Assembly: GCA_030539495.1 (NCBI GenBank)
Contig: JAUNRX010000028.1
Coordinates: 1-33,419, forward strand
DNA from: a bacterium
GTDB taxonomy: Bacteria > Bacillota > Clostridia > Lachnospirales > Lachnospiraceae
Direction: 5' to 3'
Length of the DNA: 33,419 nt
The notes beneath the pieces are model-generated. The model had not been told where the DNA came from. It searched no databases and was given only the letters and a program-made list of their open reading frames with translations. This document shows positions 7,556-15,534 of the stretch, in pieces. Positions within the stretch are counted from its first letter, which is position 1; every line of letters starts with the position of its first letter. The translations under genes and the position numbers were made by a program.

Positions 7556-10500
7556 TTATTTGATCTTAACCGTGCTCTTTTGCCCTTTGTTTTTCAGTAA
7601 TTTCTTATAAGCAGTTAATTTCCCCTTTGGCACCTTGATGACTGCCTTTTTATAAATACCGGAAAATGCATTTTTTCCCACGGATTTTAATCCTTTTGTA
7701 TTAATTTGGATTGACTTCAGACTCTTACAATTCTTAAAGCATTCTTTTCCAATTGTAGTCACGTTCTTGCCAATTACTACTTTTTGAAGCTTGGTGCTAT
7801 TTTTAAACGCCTTTGTCTCTATTGCTGTTACCTTATATGTAGTACCGTTTACTTTGATCGTATCAGGAATTGCTGCTGATTTAAGTGTATTCTTTACAGG
7901 CTTAAGCAGTGTCACTGTCTCTTTTCCTTTTGTCGTCTTCGTTACCTTGTAAATGAATGATCCCTTTGTTACCTTTTCTCCAACTTTTACCTTTTTCACT
8001 GTTGGATTTTTTTGTAGACTGCTAATCGCATTGTTCAAAGAAGCAGTTGCTGCATCCACAACCTTCTGCAGATTGCTTTCAGGAGCTGCTTTTACAAGCT
8101 CTTCTGCCACTTTTTTTGCTAAATCCATTGTATTTAAAGATGCTTTTGTATAGTTCTTCCTTTTAACTGTATTTGCTTTCTTGATTGCTGCCTGTAATTT
8201 TGTCAGTGAAGCTTTCTTTACTTGCACTGGTGCTTTTACTTTCTCCAAGTTAGCTACTGCCTTCACTAAATCTTTTACCATTTGATCAATCTGTGGCTGG
8301 CCTTTTTCAGAAATCACCTCTTGTTTTAACTTGCGTGCACGGATTACCAGCTGGTTCAAGGAATTCCAAGATTCCTTCGTGTAATCACTTTCTTTCAGTG
8401 CTGAAATCTCATTTAGCATTGTATTAAGAACAGTAAAATCTGCATCCTTAAGTACTGGTGTCTCTACCGCTGGCTTTTCTACTACCGCTGGTGTAATCTC
8501 AAACTTATCAAGATTTGGTGTATAGTTGGCACATGTATTTACTCCTCCTACCCCATTTTTTAAGACACGGCTATTATCGTTATAGATTTTAATTGTATTT
8601 TCTCCCTTTTGTAATGCCACCTTGATTACCTGTGACTTAAAGGATTCATCACTATAGGTATTACGGAAGAATATATTAAATGGTTCTCCTCCATTGACCG
8701 ATACTGTGATATAACGATCTACCATCTGCGCATTATATGCATGGGATCCAAATAACTCTTTATTAGACTGATATACCGTTATTGCATACTGGCCTTTTTC
8801 CTCTGCTGTATAGCTAAGGATTAATGCATTGGCTGCATTGGCATCTCCAAGCATTTGTTTTACATAAGTCTGATTGGATGCATAGGTATTCGTTCCGGTT
8901 GTTACATCCCCTACTGTCTTACAGTCTTCTGCTTGGATGGTTATAGTCTTTGACTGATCTGCAGCCTTTTTAACCGTTAGCTTATCCACTGCCAGACTAT
9001 TTACTGTTGCATCCAGGTCAACAATATTAATGCCCTTTTCCAAGAATACTGTGGCTGTAACTGTATTCCATGCACCATCGGTAGCCTTTACGGTCTTAGT
9101 AGAAATCTTGTTGCTTAATGTCTTTGCTGTATTTCCAAGGTAGAAGTTTAGCTCTGCCTTTTGGTCTGCTGCATATCTTACAGTCAAATCATACAATCCA
9201 TTTTCCTTTGCATAAGCCGTAAATCGAATACCTCCACCTTGTTCCACAGAAGTATCAAGGCCTGTTACATATCCTGCATCGGAAAATCCACTAATACTTC
9301 GGCTTGTTGTTACTGTGGTTGTTGTCTGGCTTCCTAATACATTAAAATCACTCTGTTCTGCTTCATATGTCTTTTCATTCTGATCTGCTTCTTTTTGGGC
9401 TTCAGTTCCGATATAAGTAAGATACATGCAGTCTACGGTTGCCTTTCCTTCGCTATTCGTTGCTTCCACTTTTAACTCATGGGCACCTGCAGTCAAATAT
9501 ACATACTCCGTATGCATTCCTGACATATACCAGCTCAATGTATTCTGCAACAGCATATCTGTAACCTTCTTGCTATCTGCATATAGTGTCTGTACTGCAT
9601 TCTTTGGATTATTCTTGGATAAATCATATGTATCATTTCCAGTTGCTGCTCCATATACCATTTCATATTTGTAATAGCCGTCCTTTGGTACGTCTACTTT
9701 GAATGTCACGCTATCTCCAGGAGCATTTAGTCCTTGTGCCTGTCCACTTCCAGAGCAAGCATAACTTCCATTCTTTCCTGCCTTAACTGCACTGCCTGAA
9801 AGGACAGCATCCTCTCCTTCATAAGTCTGGCGCCATGCTCCTTCTGTAATGACTCCTACTTTGGCATCATCATCTGCTTGGGCAATTGTAATATTATAAG
9901 CAGATGCTGCATCCATCTGATCAATTGTAAGGATTACATTTCCGTCTTGATCCACATTACAGATTTCCTCTTTTAGCAGCTGCGTGCCATCTACTGCACC
10001 ATTAATGCCTGTCCAGCTTGTGCTTTCTAATTTCACTTTAACTTTACTTCCAAAGCATTTTGTCTTATTTACATTTTTCAATGTCAATGTAACTTGATCA
10101 CCTTTTCCACCAAGGATTACATTGGCTGACTTCTTATTCTCATCCAACGATGCCACGCCATAGAACTCAGACTTTGCTGCTCCGCTGGTTTGTAGTTTTA
10201 GTGTATTCCCTGACATTTCTGCATACCATTTATATAACCACCACGCACCGTTTGGCTCATTGGTATCTGCTGCAAGATCACTTAGGTTATTAGAGATATG
10301 CCAGTATGCAAGACATGCGGTTACTTTCTCATCTTCAAACAAACCAAGCCAGCTTGCTAATTCACCTGGAACACCAAGCTCTGTAAAATTAGCATACTCA
10401 TTGATTACGATTTCCTTCTTCTCTGTCGTCTTTCCCGTATCAAGCCAATACTCTTTTTCATAGCCACGGAACTCTTTTACGTTGTTAGGAAATGCTGCAT

Positions 10501-11932
10501 ATAAGCTGTCATTTAATACATGCCATGTAATCTGGTCTGGAATACAGTCATTATCAGCACAGAACTGTACAAATTCCTTCATATGGTCACTATGGAAACA
10601 ACACATATTGGAACCGGCAATCAATGCATCTGGGTCGACGGACTTGATTGCATCATATGCTTGCTTCCAAGCTTGTAAAAATGCTTTGGAGTCTCCACTC
10701 CAAATCTCGGTATACCAGTTTCCATCTGCTTCATTAAATGGTACATATACCGCATGCTTGCTATAGCCTGCATCTTTTACTTGCTTTACCATGACTTTCA
10801 ATTTCTCTAAATATTCCGGAATGCTTTCAAACTCATATGGCCAGTTTGCATAAATATCTGGGCATGCAATCTGAATAAACTCTCCGCCTGATTCTAAGAA
10901 TGTATCTGCGATTTCTAAGAAATCACCGCTTGGATGCTGAAGTCCATTTGCTGGCTTCTGCTCACACCCCTCTGGTTTAAGTGCCGTAAGCAAGTTCGTG
11001 CTTGGAACATTGCTATCGCCAATTCCATATAAGAAACCTGTTGCACCGTGTTTCACTGCTCCGGTCTCTTCTGCCATATCTACGGTCATGGTGACTTCCT
11101 CTTTCTTATTTACAATATCTCCATAACTCTTAAAGAGCGTAGTCACCTGACTATCATCTAATGCAGAGTCATAAAAATTAACATCATCGATTTTTCCTGC
11201 AAAATCACTATCTGAAGTATATTGCGACTTTCCAATTGCTGCGTATTTCATACTGCTTAAATATCCCTCCTCAAATAACGAAGGAAGAACTTCGTTAATT
11301 GCTTTTGTATTGTCTTGTGCATCCTTATAACTGATCTTTTCTCCGTTAAAATATACTGTATATTCTTTTGGACTTATAGATACTACAACATGCTGCCATG
11401 CGCCCTTTTTTAAATGTTCGTCGTACTTAAGCTTTGAACAGGTAGAAGTACTTTGATCTGCCTCACCTACATAAAGCGTCATATCGTAGACGTCTCCTCC
11501 GGTTGCCAGTCCAAAATCCGGTGTTGACCACCAATGACTTCCTGAATAGGAAGTTCCTAATGGTGAATTGGACGCATCAAAATATTTACTATAAGATGCT
11601 GCCGTTGAATCCGGCTTTACCCACATGGAAATGGTAAATCCATCATTTCCAAGCTTTGAGAACAAGTCCTCTGGCAAAGCCATTGAACCTGCTCCTGCGC
11701 TTCCTCCTGGAAGATTTAATACGTTTCCTTTAATTCCGTCATTTTCTATGGCTGCCTTTCCTTCCAGAGTGGCACCATTTAAATCATTGCTCTCAAAATT
11801 CCAGCTATAAACAGGGGTGATCTCTGCTTCTTTCTCTTTGGTTTCTGTTGCATATACAGGCATTCCACTAATCAGCATACTTGCTGATAATATTGCTGCC
11901 AGTCCGCGCCGGCATATCGTCTTATAATACAT
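7556..11932 (-). CDS. Secreted multimodular glycoside hydrolase (clan GH-A-like) with LamG, CBM, FIVAR-like and BspA-like repeats
   Basis: A 1458-residue exported enzyme. Signal peptide 1-29 (cleavage near PVYA-TE); LamG/concanavalin-like domain about 40-270; a TIM-barrel glycosidase about 280-690, with the clan A pair Asn400-Glu401 (VPFNEAD, acid/base) and Glu512 (VINEYAN, nucleophile). Three carbohydrate-binding beta-sandwiches of CBM6/CBM35 type follow at about 700-845, 853-990 and 995-1147, each starting with a YEAE- or QAED-type motif. Two helical FIVAR-like repeats lie at about 1160-1310, and a lysine-rich C-terminus with BspA-like leucine-rich repeats (TAIETKAFKNSTKLQKV) runs to the end. 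There is no LPXTG or dockerin. GGGGGAAG precedes the ATG. Lying between the binding protein and the permeases, it probably releases the oligosaccharides they import. The barrel resembles GH39-type enzymes, but I cannot assign its family or bond specificity. Confidence 0.85.
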   Translation of the reverse strand: MYYKTICRRGLAAILSASMLISGMPVYATETKEKEAEITPVYSWNFESNDLNGATLEGKAAIENDGIKGNVLNLPGGSAGAGSMALPEDLFSKLGNDGFTISMWVKPDSTAASYSKYFDASNSPLGTSYSGSHWWSTPDFGLATGGDVYDMTLYVGEADQSTSTCSKLKYDEHLKKGAWQHVVVSISPKEYTVYFNGEKISYKDAQDNTKAINEVLPSLFEEGYLSSMKYAAIGKSQYTSDSDFAGKIDDVNFYDSALDDSQVTTLFKSYGDIVNKKEEVTMTVDMAEETGAVKHGATGFLYGIGDSNVPSTNLLTALKPEGCEQKPANGLQHPSGDFLEIADTFLESGGEFIQIACPDIYANWPYEFESIPEYLEKLKVMVKQVKDAGYSKHAVYVPFNEADGNWYTEIWSGDSKAFLQAWKQAYDAIKSVDPDALIAGSNMCCFHSDHMKEFVQFCADNDCIPDQITWHVLNDSLYAAFPNNVKEFRGYEKEYWLDTGKTTEKKEIVINEYANFTELGVPGELASWLGLFEDEKVTACLAYWHISNNLSDLAADTNEPNGAWWLYKWYAEMSGNTLKLQTSGAAKSEFYGVASLDENKKSANVILGGKGDQVTLTLKNVNKTKCFGSKVKVKLESTSWTGINGAVDGTQLLKEEICNVDQDGNVILTIDQMDAASAYNITIAQADDDAKVGVITEGAWRQTYEGEDAVLSGSAVKAGKNGSYACSGSGQAQGLNAPGDSVTFKVDVPKDGYYKYEMVYGAATGNDTYDLSKNNPKNAVQTLYADSKKVTDMLLQNTLSWYMSGMHTEYVYLTAGAHELKVEATNSEGKATVDCMYLTYIGTEAQKEADQNEKTYEAEQSDFNVLGSQTTTTVTTSRSISGFSDAGYVTGLDTSVEQGGGIRFTAYAKENGLYDLTVRYAADQKAELNFYLGNTAKTLSNKISTKTVKATDGAWNTVTATVFLEKGINIVDLDATVNSLAVDKLTVKKAADQSKTITIQAEDCKTVGDVTTGTNTYASNQTYVKQMLGDANAANALILSYTAEEKGQYAITVYQSNKELFGSHAYNAQMVDRYITVSVNGGEPFNIFFRNTYSDESFKSQVIKVALQKGENTIKIYNDNSRVLKNGVGGVNTCANYTPNLDKFEITPAVVEKPAVETPVLKDADFTVLNTMLNEISALKESDYTKESWNSLNQLVIRARKLKQEVISEKGQPQIDQMVKDLVKAVANLEKVKAPVQVKKASLTKLQAAIKKANTVKRKNYTKASLNTMDLAKKVAEELVKAAPESNLQKVVDAATASLNNAISSLQKNPTVKKVKVGEKVTKGSFIYKVTKTTKGKETVTLLKPVKNTLKSAAIPDTIKVNGTTYKVTAIETKAFKNSTKLQKVVIGKNVTTIGKECFKNCKSLKSIQINTKGLKSVGKNAFSGIYKKAVIKVPKGKLTAYKKLLKNKGQKSTVKIK

Positions 11933-11959
11933 GGCTCTTCTTCCCCCTATTCAATTGGC

Positions 11960-13246
11960 TTACTCTTCTGAGATTGCTTTATTCATCATGTCGGCTACTT
12001 TTTTACATGCTGCTGCCGTATCCTCTTTTCCGGCATATGCATTCTTTAATAACTCATAGGCCTTGTCTTCCCAAACACTTGTCTGATTAGAGTAAGGGCG
12101 GATCTTTGCATAGCTAACCATGTCGATATAACATTTTGTATTAAACATCTTATATGCATCTGCAAATTTATCTGCAGTTCCATTGTAAGCGGAAATTGCA
12201 ATTCCTAACTCTGCCTGACGTTCCTGTCCTTCTTTACTGCTTAAATATTCTACCCATTTCCAAGCTTCATCTGGATGTTTTGTTTTTGCAGAAATTGCAT
12301 TGCCAAGTCCATTAAAGATTGTTGCTTTTCCACCGTCATTAGACATTGGAATTACAGCACAGTCAAAATTCTTCTTCATAAAGTCAGATTCTGCAAATCC
12401 AGAAAGGTTCCAAGAGCCAAAGAATCCCATTGCACATAATCCATTTTGAATTGCTTCTGCACGTGCCTGGTCGTCATAAATCTCAGGTGATAATCCTTCT
12501 TTTACAAAACTAAAGTACTCCTCAATTCCTTGAATTGTCTTTTCCTGATCATATCCTGACTTTCTGTCATCGGTAATAATTGTTCCGCCATTTTGATATA
12601 CCATGTTGTAATATCCCTCTTGGTTATGTAAGCCTGCACAGAAACCATATTGGGACTTATCTTTCTTCGTCAGCTTTTTGGCTGCCTCTTTTAAGTCCTT
12701 CCAAGTCCATGTATCATTTGGATAGGCAATTCCGGCTTCATCAAATAATGTCTTGTTATACCAAAGTGCAATTGTGTCATAGTCCTTTGGAATTGCATAC
12801 TGTTTTTCATTTACCTTATAGATATCGTCAAGTCCTTGAGGATAATTTGATAAATCTACCTCTTTGCTGGAAGAAATATAGTTTGTTAGATCTAATAATT
12901 GGTCATTGGATCCATAGTAATAAATATTATTTGAATGCATCCAGAAGGTATCTGGAAGTGATCCCCCTGTTGCTGCAGCCTCTAACCCAGTCCAATAGTC
13001 ATCCCATCCATTTACTTGGATGTCAATTTTTATATTCGGATTTTTCTGAGTAAACTCATCTGCAATTTTTTTAATTAAAGTTGCCTGGTTTGAATCCCAA
13101 CATGCATAAGAAATAGTAACTGGTTCCCCACTTGCTTGTGTTTCCTTCGTCTCAGTGGTTGTTTCTTTTTCCGACTTCCCACACCCTGCAAGCGTAGACA
13201 TTAACATTACTCCACAAAGCGCCATACTGATTAACTTTCTTCTCAT
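11960..13246 (-). CDS. Sugar-binding lipoprotein of an ABC importer (family 1 solute-binding protein)
   Basis: Captures sugars outside the membrane and delivers them to the permeases at 5709-7469. The 428-residue product has a lipoprotein signal with lipobox LAGC (Cys22), followed by a Glu/Thr-rich linker and a two-lobed MalE/MsmE-type fold (ITISYACWD-like start, then NGWDDYWTGLEAAATGG). AGGAGGAG lies 8 bp before the ATG. It is the first gene of the minus-strand operon, divergent from the AraC-family regulator, and it probably has the highest expression. The alpha-galactoside substrate is inferred from context. Confidence 0.93.
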   Translation of the reverse strand: MRRKLISMALCGVMLMSTLAGCGKSEKETTTETKETQASGEPVTISYACWDSNQATLIKKIADEFTQKNPNIKIDIQVNGWDDYWTGLEAAATGGSLPDTFWMHSNNIYYYGSNDQLLDLTNYISSSKEVDLSNYPQGLDDIYKVNEKQYAIPKDYDTIALWYNKTLFDEAGIAYPNDTWTWKDLKEAAKKLTKKDKSQYGFCAGLHNQEGYYNMVYQNGGTIITDDRKSGYDQEKTIQGIEEYFSFVKEGLSPEIYDDQARAEAIQNGLCAMGFFGSWNLSGFAESDFMKKNFDCAVIPMSNDGGKATIFNGLGNAISAKTKHPDEAWKWVEYLSSKEGQERQAELGIAISAYNGTADKFADAYKMFNTKCYIDMVSYAKIRPYSNQTSVWEDKAYELLKNAYAGKEDTAAACKKVADMMNKAISEE

Positions 13247-13286
13247 AACTCTTCTCCTCCTAAAAGAAATATTTTCTTGATATAGT

Positions 13287-13341
13287 TATTTAATCATATC
13301 GCAATGTGGTTTCAAATGTCTCGTTTAGGCTTGTATATGTC
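13287..13341 (-). promoter_or_regulatory. Sugar operon promoter with candidate AraC-type activator site
   Basis: On the minus strand TTGAAA (13310-13315) and TAAATA (13287-13292) are 17 bp apart. Immediately upstream of the -35 box are two ATGTC motifs (13316 and 13337) in direct repeat, exactly 21 bp apart. Two helical turns is the usual spacing of AraC/XylS half-sites, and contact with the -35 box is the usual activator position. The repeats are short, so the site is a hypothesis. Confidence 0.4.
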
Positions 13342-13362
13342 AAATCGTGACTTACTTGCCTA

Positions 13363-13391
13363 TTTACGACATATTAATTATATATTATACT
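13363..13391 (+). promoter_or_regulatory. Promoter of the AraC-family regulator
   Basis: TTTACG (13363-13368) and TATACT (13386-13391) are spaced by 17 bp, about 55 bp before the regulator's ATG. It is divergent from the sugar operon promoter, leaving about 20 bp between the regulator -35 box and the candidate activator repeats. Confidence 0.5.
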
Positions 13392-13445
13392 GTATTTAGC
13401 ACTTTTTTCCATTTAATATTTTTATAAAGATAAGGAGGAAACTTT

Positions 13446-14285
13446 ATGATAACTCTAAGAACTTATGATGAATGCTACTTTGTAAATTATGATCAATTTA
13501 CGGATTTACAACTTTATGAAATTGGAAGACAAGCATGTCCCCCTTCCTACTCCTATGGCCCTACCATACGTAATCATTATATTTTCCACTATTTGTTCAG
13601 CGGTAAGGGAAGCCTTTATCTAAACGGACATCATTACACAATCTCCGCACATCAGGGGTTTCTCATCTCCCCTAATTCCCTTGCCTACTATGAAGCAGAC
13701 CGAATAAATCCATGGCACTACGCTTGGCTTCATCTAGATGGACCAAAAGCAACAGAGTTCTTTCAAATGGCTGGACTCTCTATTGACCAGCCAATCTTTA
13801 TGCCTACTCAATACCCAAATTCTATTGATAACATTATGACCAACCTTCTCCTTAACAATGAACGCGAATTATATTGTATTGGAAATGTCTATGAACTGTT
13901 TGACTGTATTACTGAACTATCTACTACCAAGTTTCCCAAACGTGTAAATCCTCAGTTGGCATACATCAAACGGATTATTGATTTTATCTGTATCAAGTAT
14001 AGCGAACCAATTCATATGGATGATATTGCCCATGCTTGTGGTCTGGAGCGAAGTTATATGACCAGGCTTTTCAAAGATGCCACTGGCAGGACCCCTCAGG
14101 AATACCTTATGACATACCGCATGAAAGAAGCATGTAAGATGCTGCAGCAAGATAACATCTCCATCCAGAATATTTCCTATTCTGTAGGCTATGGTGATTC
14201 CTTTACGTTTTCCAAAGCCTTTAAACGCCATATTGGCTGTTCTCCAAGCCAGTACCGACTTACGGAACATAAAAAAAAGCCTTAG
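13446..14285 (+). CDS. AraC-family transcriptional regulator of the sugar locus
   Basis: A 279-residue DNA-binding regulator. The N-terminal cupin-like sensing domain (about 20-150; NHYIFHYLFSGKGSLYLNG) probably binds a sugar. The C-terminal AraC/XylS domain (about 170-275) has two helix-turn-helix units: IHMDDIAHACGLERSYMTRLFK and the recognition signature SISYSVGYGDSFTFSKAFKR-like segment near 243-261, ending CSPSQYR. AGGAGG lies 6 bp before the ATG. It is transcribed away from the binding-protein operon, the arrangement of MsmR/RafR-type activators of alpha-galactoside genes. It is probably that operon's activator, but the inducer is not visible from sequence. Confidence 0.9.
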   Translation: MITLRTYDECYFVNYDQFTDLQLYEIGRQACPPSYSYGPTIRNHYIFHYLFSGKGSLYLNGHHYTISAHQGFLISPNSLAYYEADRINPWHYAWLHLDGPKATEFFQMAGLSIDQPIFMPTQYPNSIDNIMTNLLLNNERELYCIGNVYELFDCITELSTTKFPKRVNPQLAYIKRIIDFICIKYSEPIHMDDIAHACGLERSYMTRLFKDATGRTPQEYLMTYRMKEACKMLQQDNISIQNISYSVGYGDSFTFSKAFKRHIGCSPSQYRLTEHKKKP

Positions 14286-14306
14286 GAGAAAGACATCCTA
14301 AGGCTC
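14270..14306 (-). terminator. Terminator of the small heat-shock operon, overlapping the end of the AraC gene
   Basis: A 10-bp perfect stem AGCCTTAGGA/TCCTAAGGCT (14278-14287 and 14296-14305) is followed on the minus strand by T8. The left arm contains the AraC gene's TAG stop, so the convergent genes share these bases. Confidence 0.85.
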
Positions 14307-14357
14307 ATAGCTATAACATAATGTTTTTTTTCTCTTTCGTAAAACCATCCGTTTTAT

Positions 14358-14804
14358 TTAAGCAATATCAATATACTTCTTATCTTCAATTTGTGGTGTA
14401 CTTTCTTTCTTTGGATAAGTTACTTTCAAAATACCATTTTCAAAGCCTGCTTTTACATCCTCTTCTTTTACATGGTCGCCAACATAAAAGCTTCTACTGC
14501 ATTCACCGGTGAAACGTTCACGTCTTAAGTATTCTCCATCGTCGTTCTTTTCTTCATTTTCACCTTTCTTGCTGGCTGTAATGGTCATATAGCCGTTACG
14601 AAGTTCTGCATGGATATCTTCTTTATTGTATCCTGGAAGTTCAATCTCTAATTGATATGAGTCGCCTAAGTCCTGAACATCGGTACTCATCATCGTATTA
14701 AGACTTGCTACGTTACTAAATACAGGTTCCATTGTTGGGAACGAGAACATATCATCAAAAAAGTCATCTACAAAACTATCATGGAATAAACTAGGCATTA
14801 ACAT
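14358..14804 (-). CDS. hsp20: Small heat-shock protein, Hsp20/alpha-crystallin family
   Basis: An ATP-independent chaperone that holds unfolding proteins, acting in the cytoplasm as a large oligomer. The 148 residues include a short acidic, Phe-rich N-terminus (DDFFDDMFSF), the alpha-crystallin domain at about 43-135 with its signature GILKVTYPKK, and a C-terminal I-x-I anchor (YIDIA). AGGAGG lies 7 bp before the ATG at 14804. It follows a second Hsp20 gene by 99 bp, and both probably come from the CIRCE-controlled promoter. The gap holds a 9-bp hairpin (14844-14873). Confidence 0.94.
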   Translation of the reverse strand: MLMPSLFHDSFVDDFFDDMFSFPTMEPVFSNVASLNTMMSTDVQDLGDSYQLEIELPGYNKEDIHAELRNGYMTITASKKGENEEKNDDGEYLRRERFTGECSRSFYVGDHVKEEDVKAGFENGILKVTYPKKESTPQIEDKKYIDIA

Positions 14805-14903
14805 ATAAATTCCTCCTTTAAATAACTTGGCTTAATATTCTAAAACAGAAGACTGCATTTTATTTCTTCTGTTGTTCGCATTAATTAACATTCATTTTCT
14901 TGA

Positions 14904-15254
14904 TTAAGCAATTTTAATCTGCGTTACATTTTTTTTCGCTTCTTTATTCTCTTTTGGAATCTCTAGTTTTAAAACGCCCCACTTATAGCTTGCTTTAATA
15001 TCTTCCTGCTTAATACTATGCCCAATATAAAAGCTTCTCTGATACTGCCCGCTATAACGTTCTTTACGAATGTAATTTTTCTTATTCCTCTCTGTTTCTT
15101 TTTCCTGCGATGCGGTGATTATTAAGTTACCATTATCAACATGTGCCTTTATGTCTTCTTTCTTAAACCCTGGAAGGTTTACTTCAAGAACATACATGTT
15201 ATCTTTTTCCCTTACGTCACTTTTCATAGGATAATTCTTTCTTGCAATGATCAT
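14904..15254 (-). CDS. hsp20: Small heat-shock protein, Hsp20/alpha-crystallin family (second copy)
   Basis: A 116-residue paralogue of its neighbour, with a minimal N-terminal arm. The start is the ATG at 15254 (MIIARKNYPM), because AGGAGG sits 7 bp before it; an upstream in-frame ATG at 15320 has no such site. The crystallin domain runs from about 12 to 100 with GVLKLEIPKE, and ends in the I-x-I motif QIKIA. Nearly all of it is domain, so its oligomer may be smaller than its partner's. The two proteins share the ERYSG/ERFTG and SFYIG/SFYVG stretches and may co-assemble. It is the first gene behind the HrcA-type operator. Confidence 0.93.
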   Translation of the reverse strand: MIIARKNYPMKSDVREKDNMYVLEVNLPGFKKEDIKAHVDNGNLIITASQEKETERNKKNYIRKERYSGQYQRSFYIGHSIKQEDIKASYKWGVLKLEIPKENKEAKKNVTQIKIA

Positions 15255-15365
15255 ATCAATTCCTCCTATCATGGTGTTTACTCGTTCTGGGTAGCACATC
15301 AAGTTTAATTTTATATGCAAAGGCTTTTTTATTTCTTCTCTTTTATCTACCTTTGTTATACTTGT

Positions 15366-15408
15366 AATATAACACCTATTATTAGCACTGTCAATGTGTG
15401 AGTGCTAA
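15366..15408 (-). promoter_or_regulatory. Heat-shock promoter with embedded CIRCE (HrcA) operator
   Basis: The inverted repeat TTAGCACTG-N9-GAGTGCTAA (15382-15408) matches the CIRCE consensus TTAGCACTC-N9-GAGTGCTAA with one mismatch. On the minus strand a textbook promoter overlaps it: TTGACA (15389-15394) sits in the CIRCE loop and TATATT (15366-15371) is 17 bp downstream. HrcA bound here would block RNA polymerase at the -35 box. Transcription runs into the Hsp20 pair. Confidence 0.92.
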
Positions 15409-15534
15409 CTTTTTTTAATGTTTTTTACATTTTTTCACTTTAAGTATTTTTTGAAACTATTTTTATGTATCTCCTTACTGTTGGAATACAAAAAACCTGC
15501 TTGTGGTATCCTATTTTCACAGGAAGGAGTTCTT

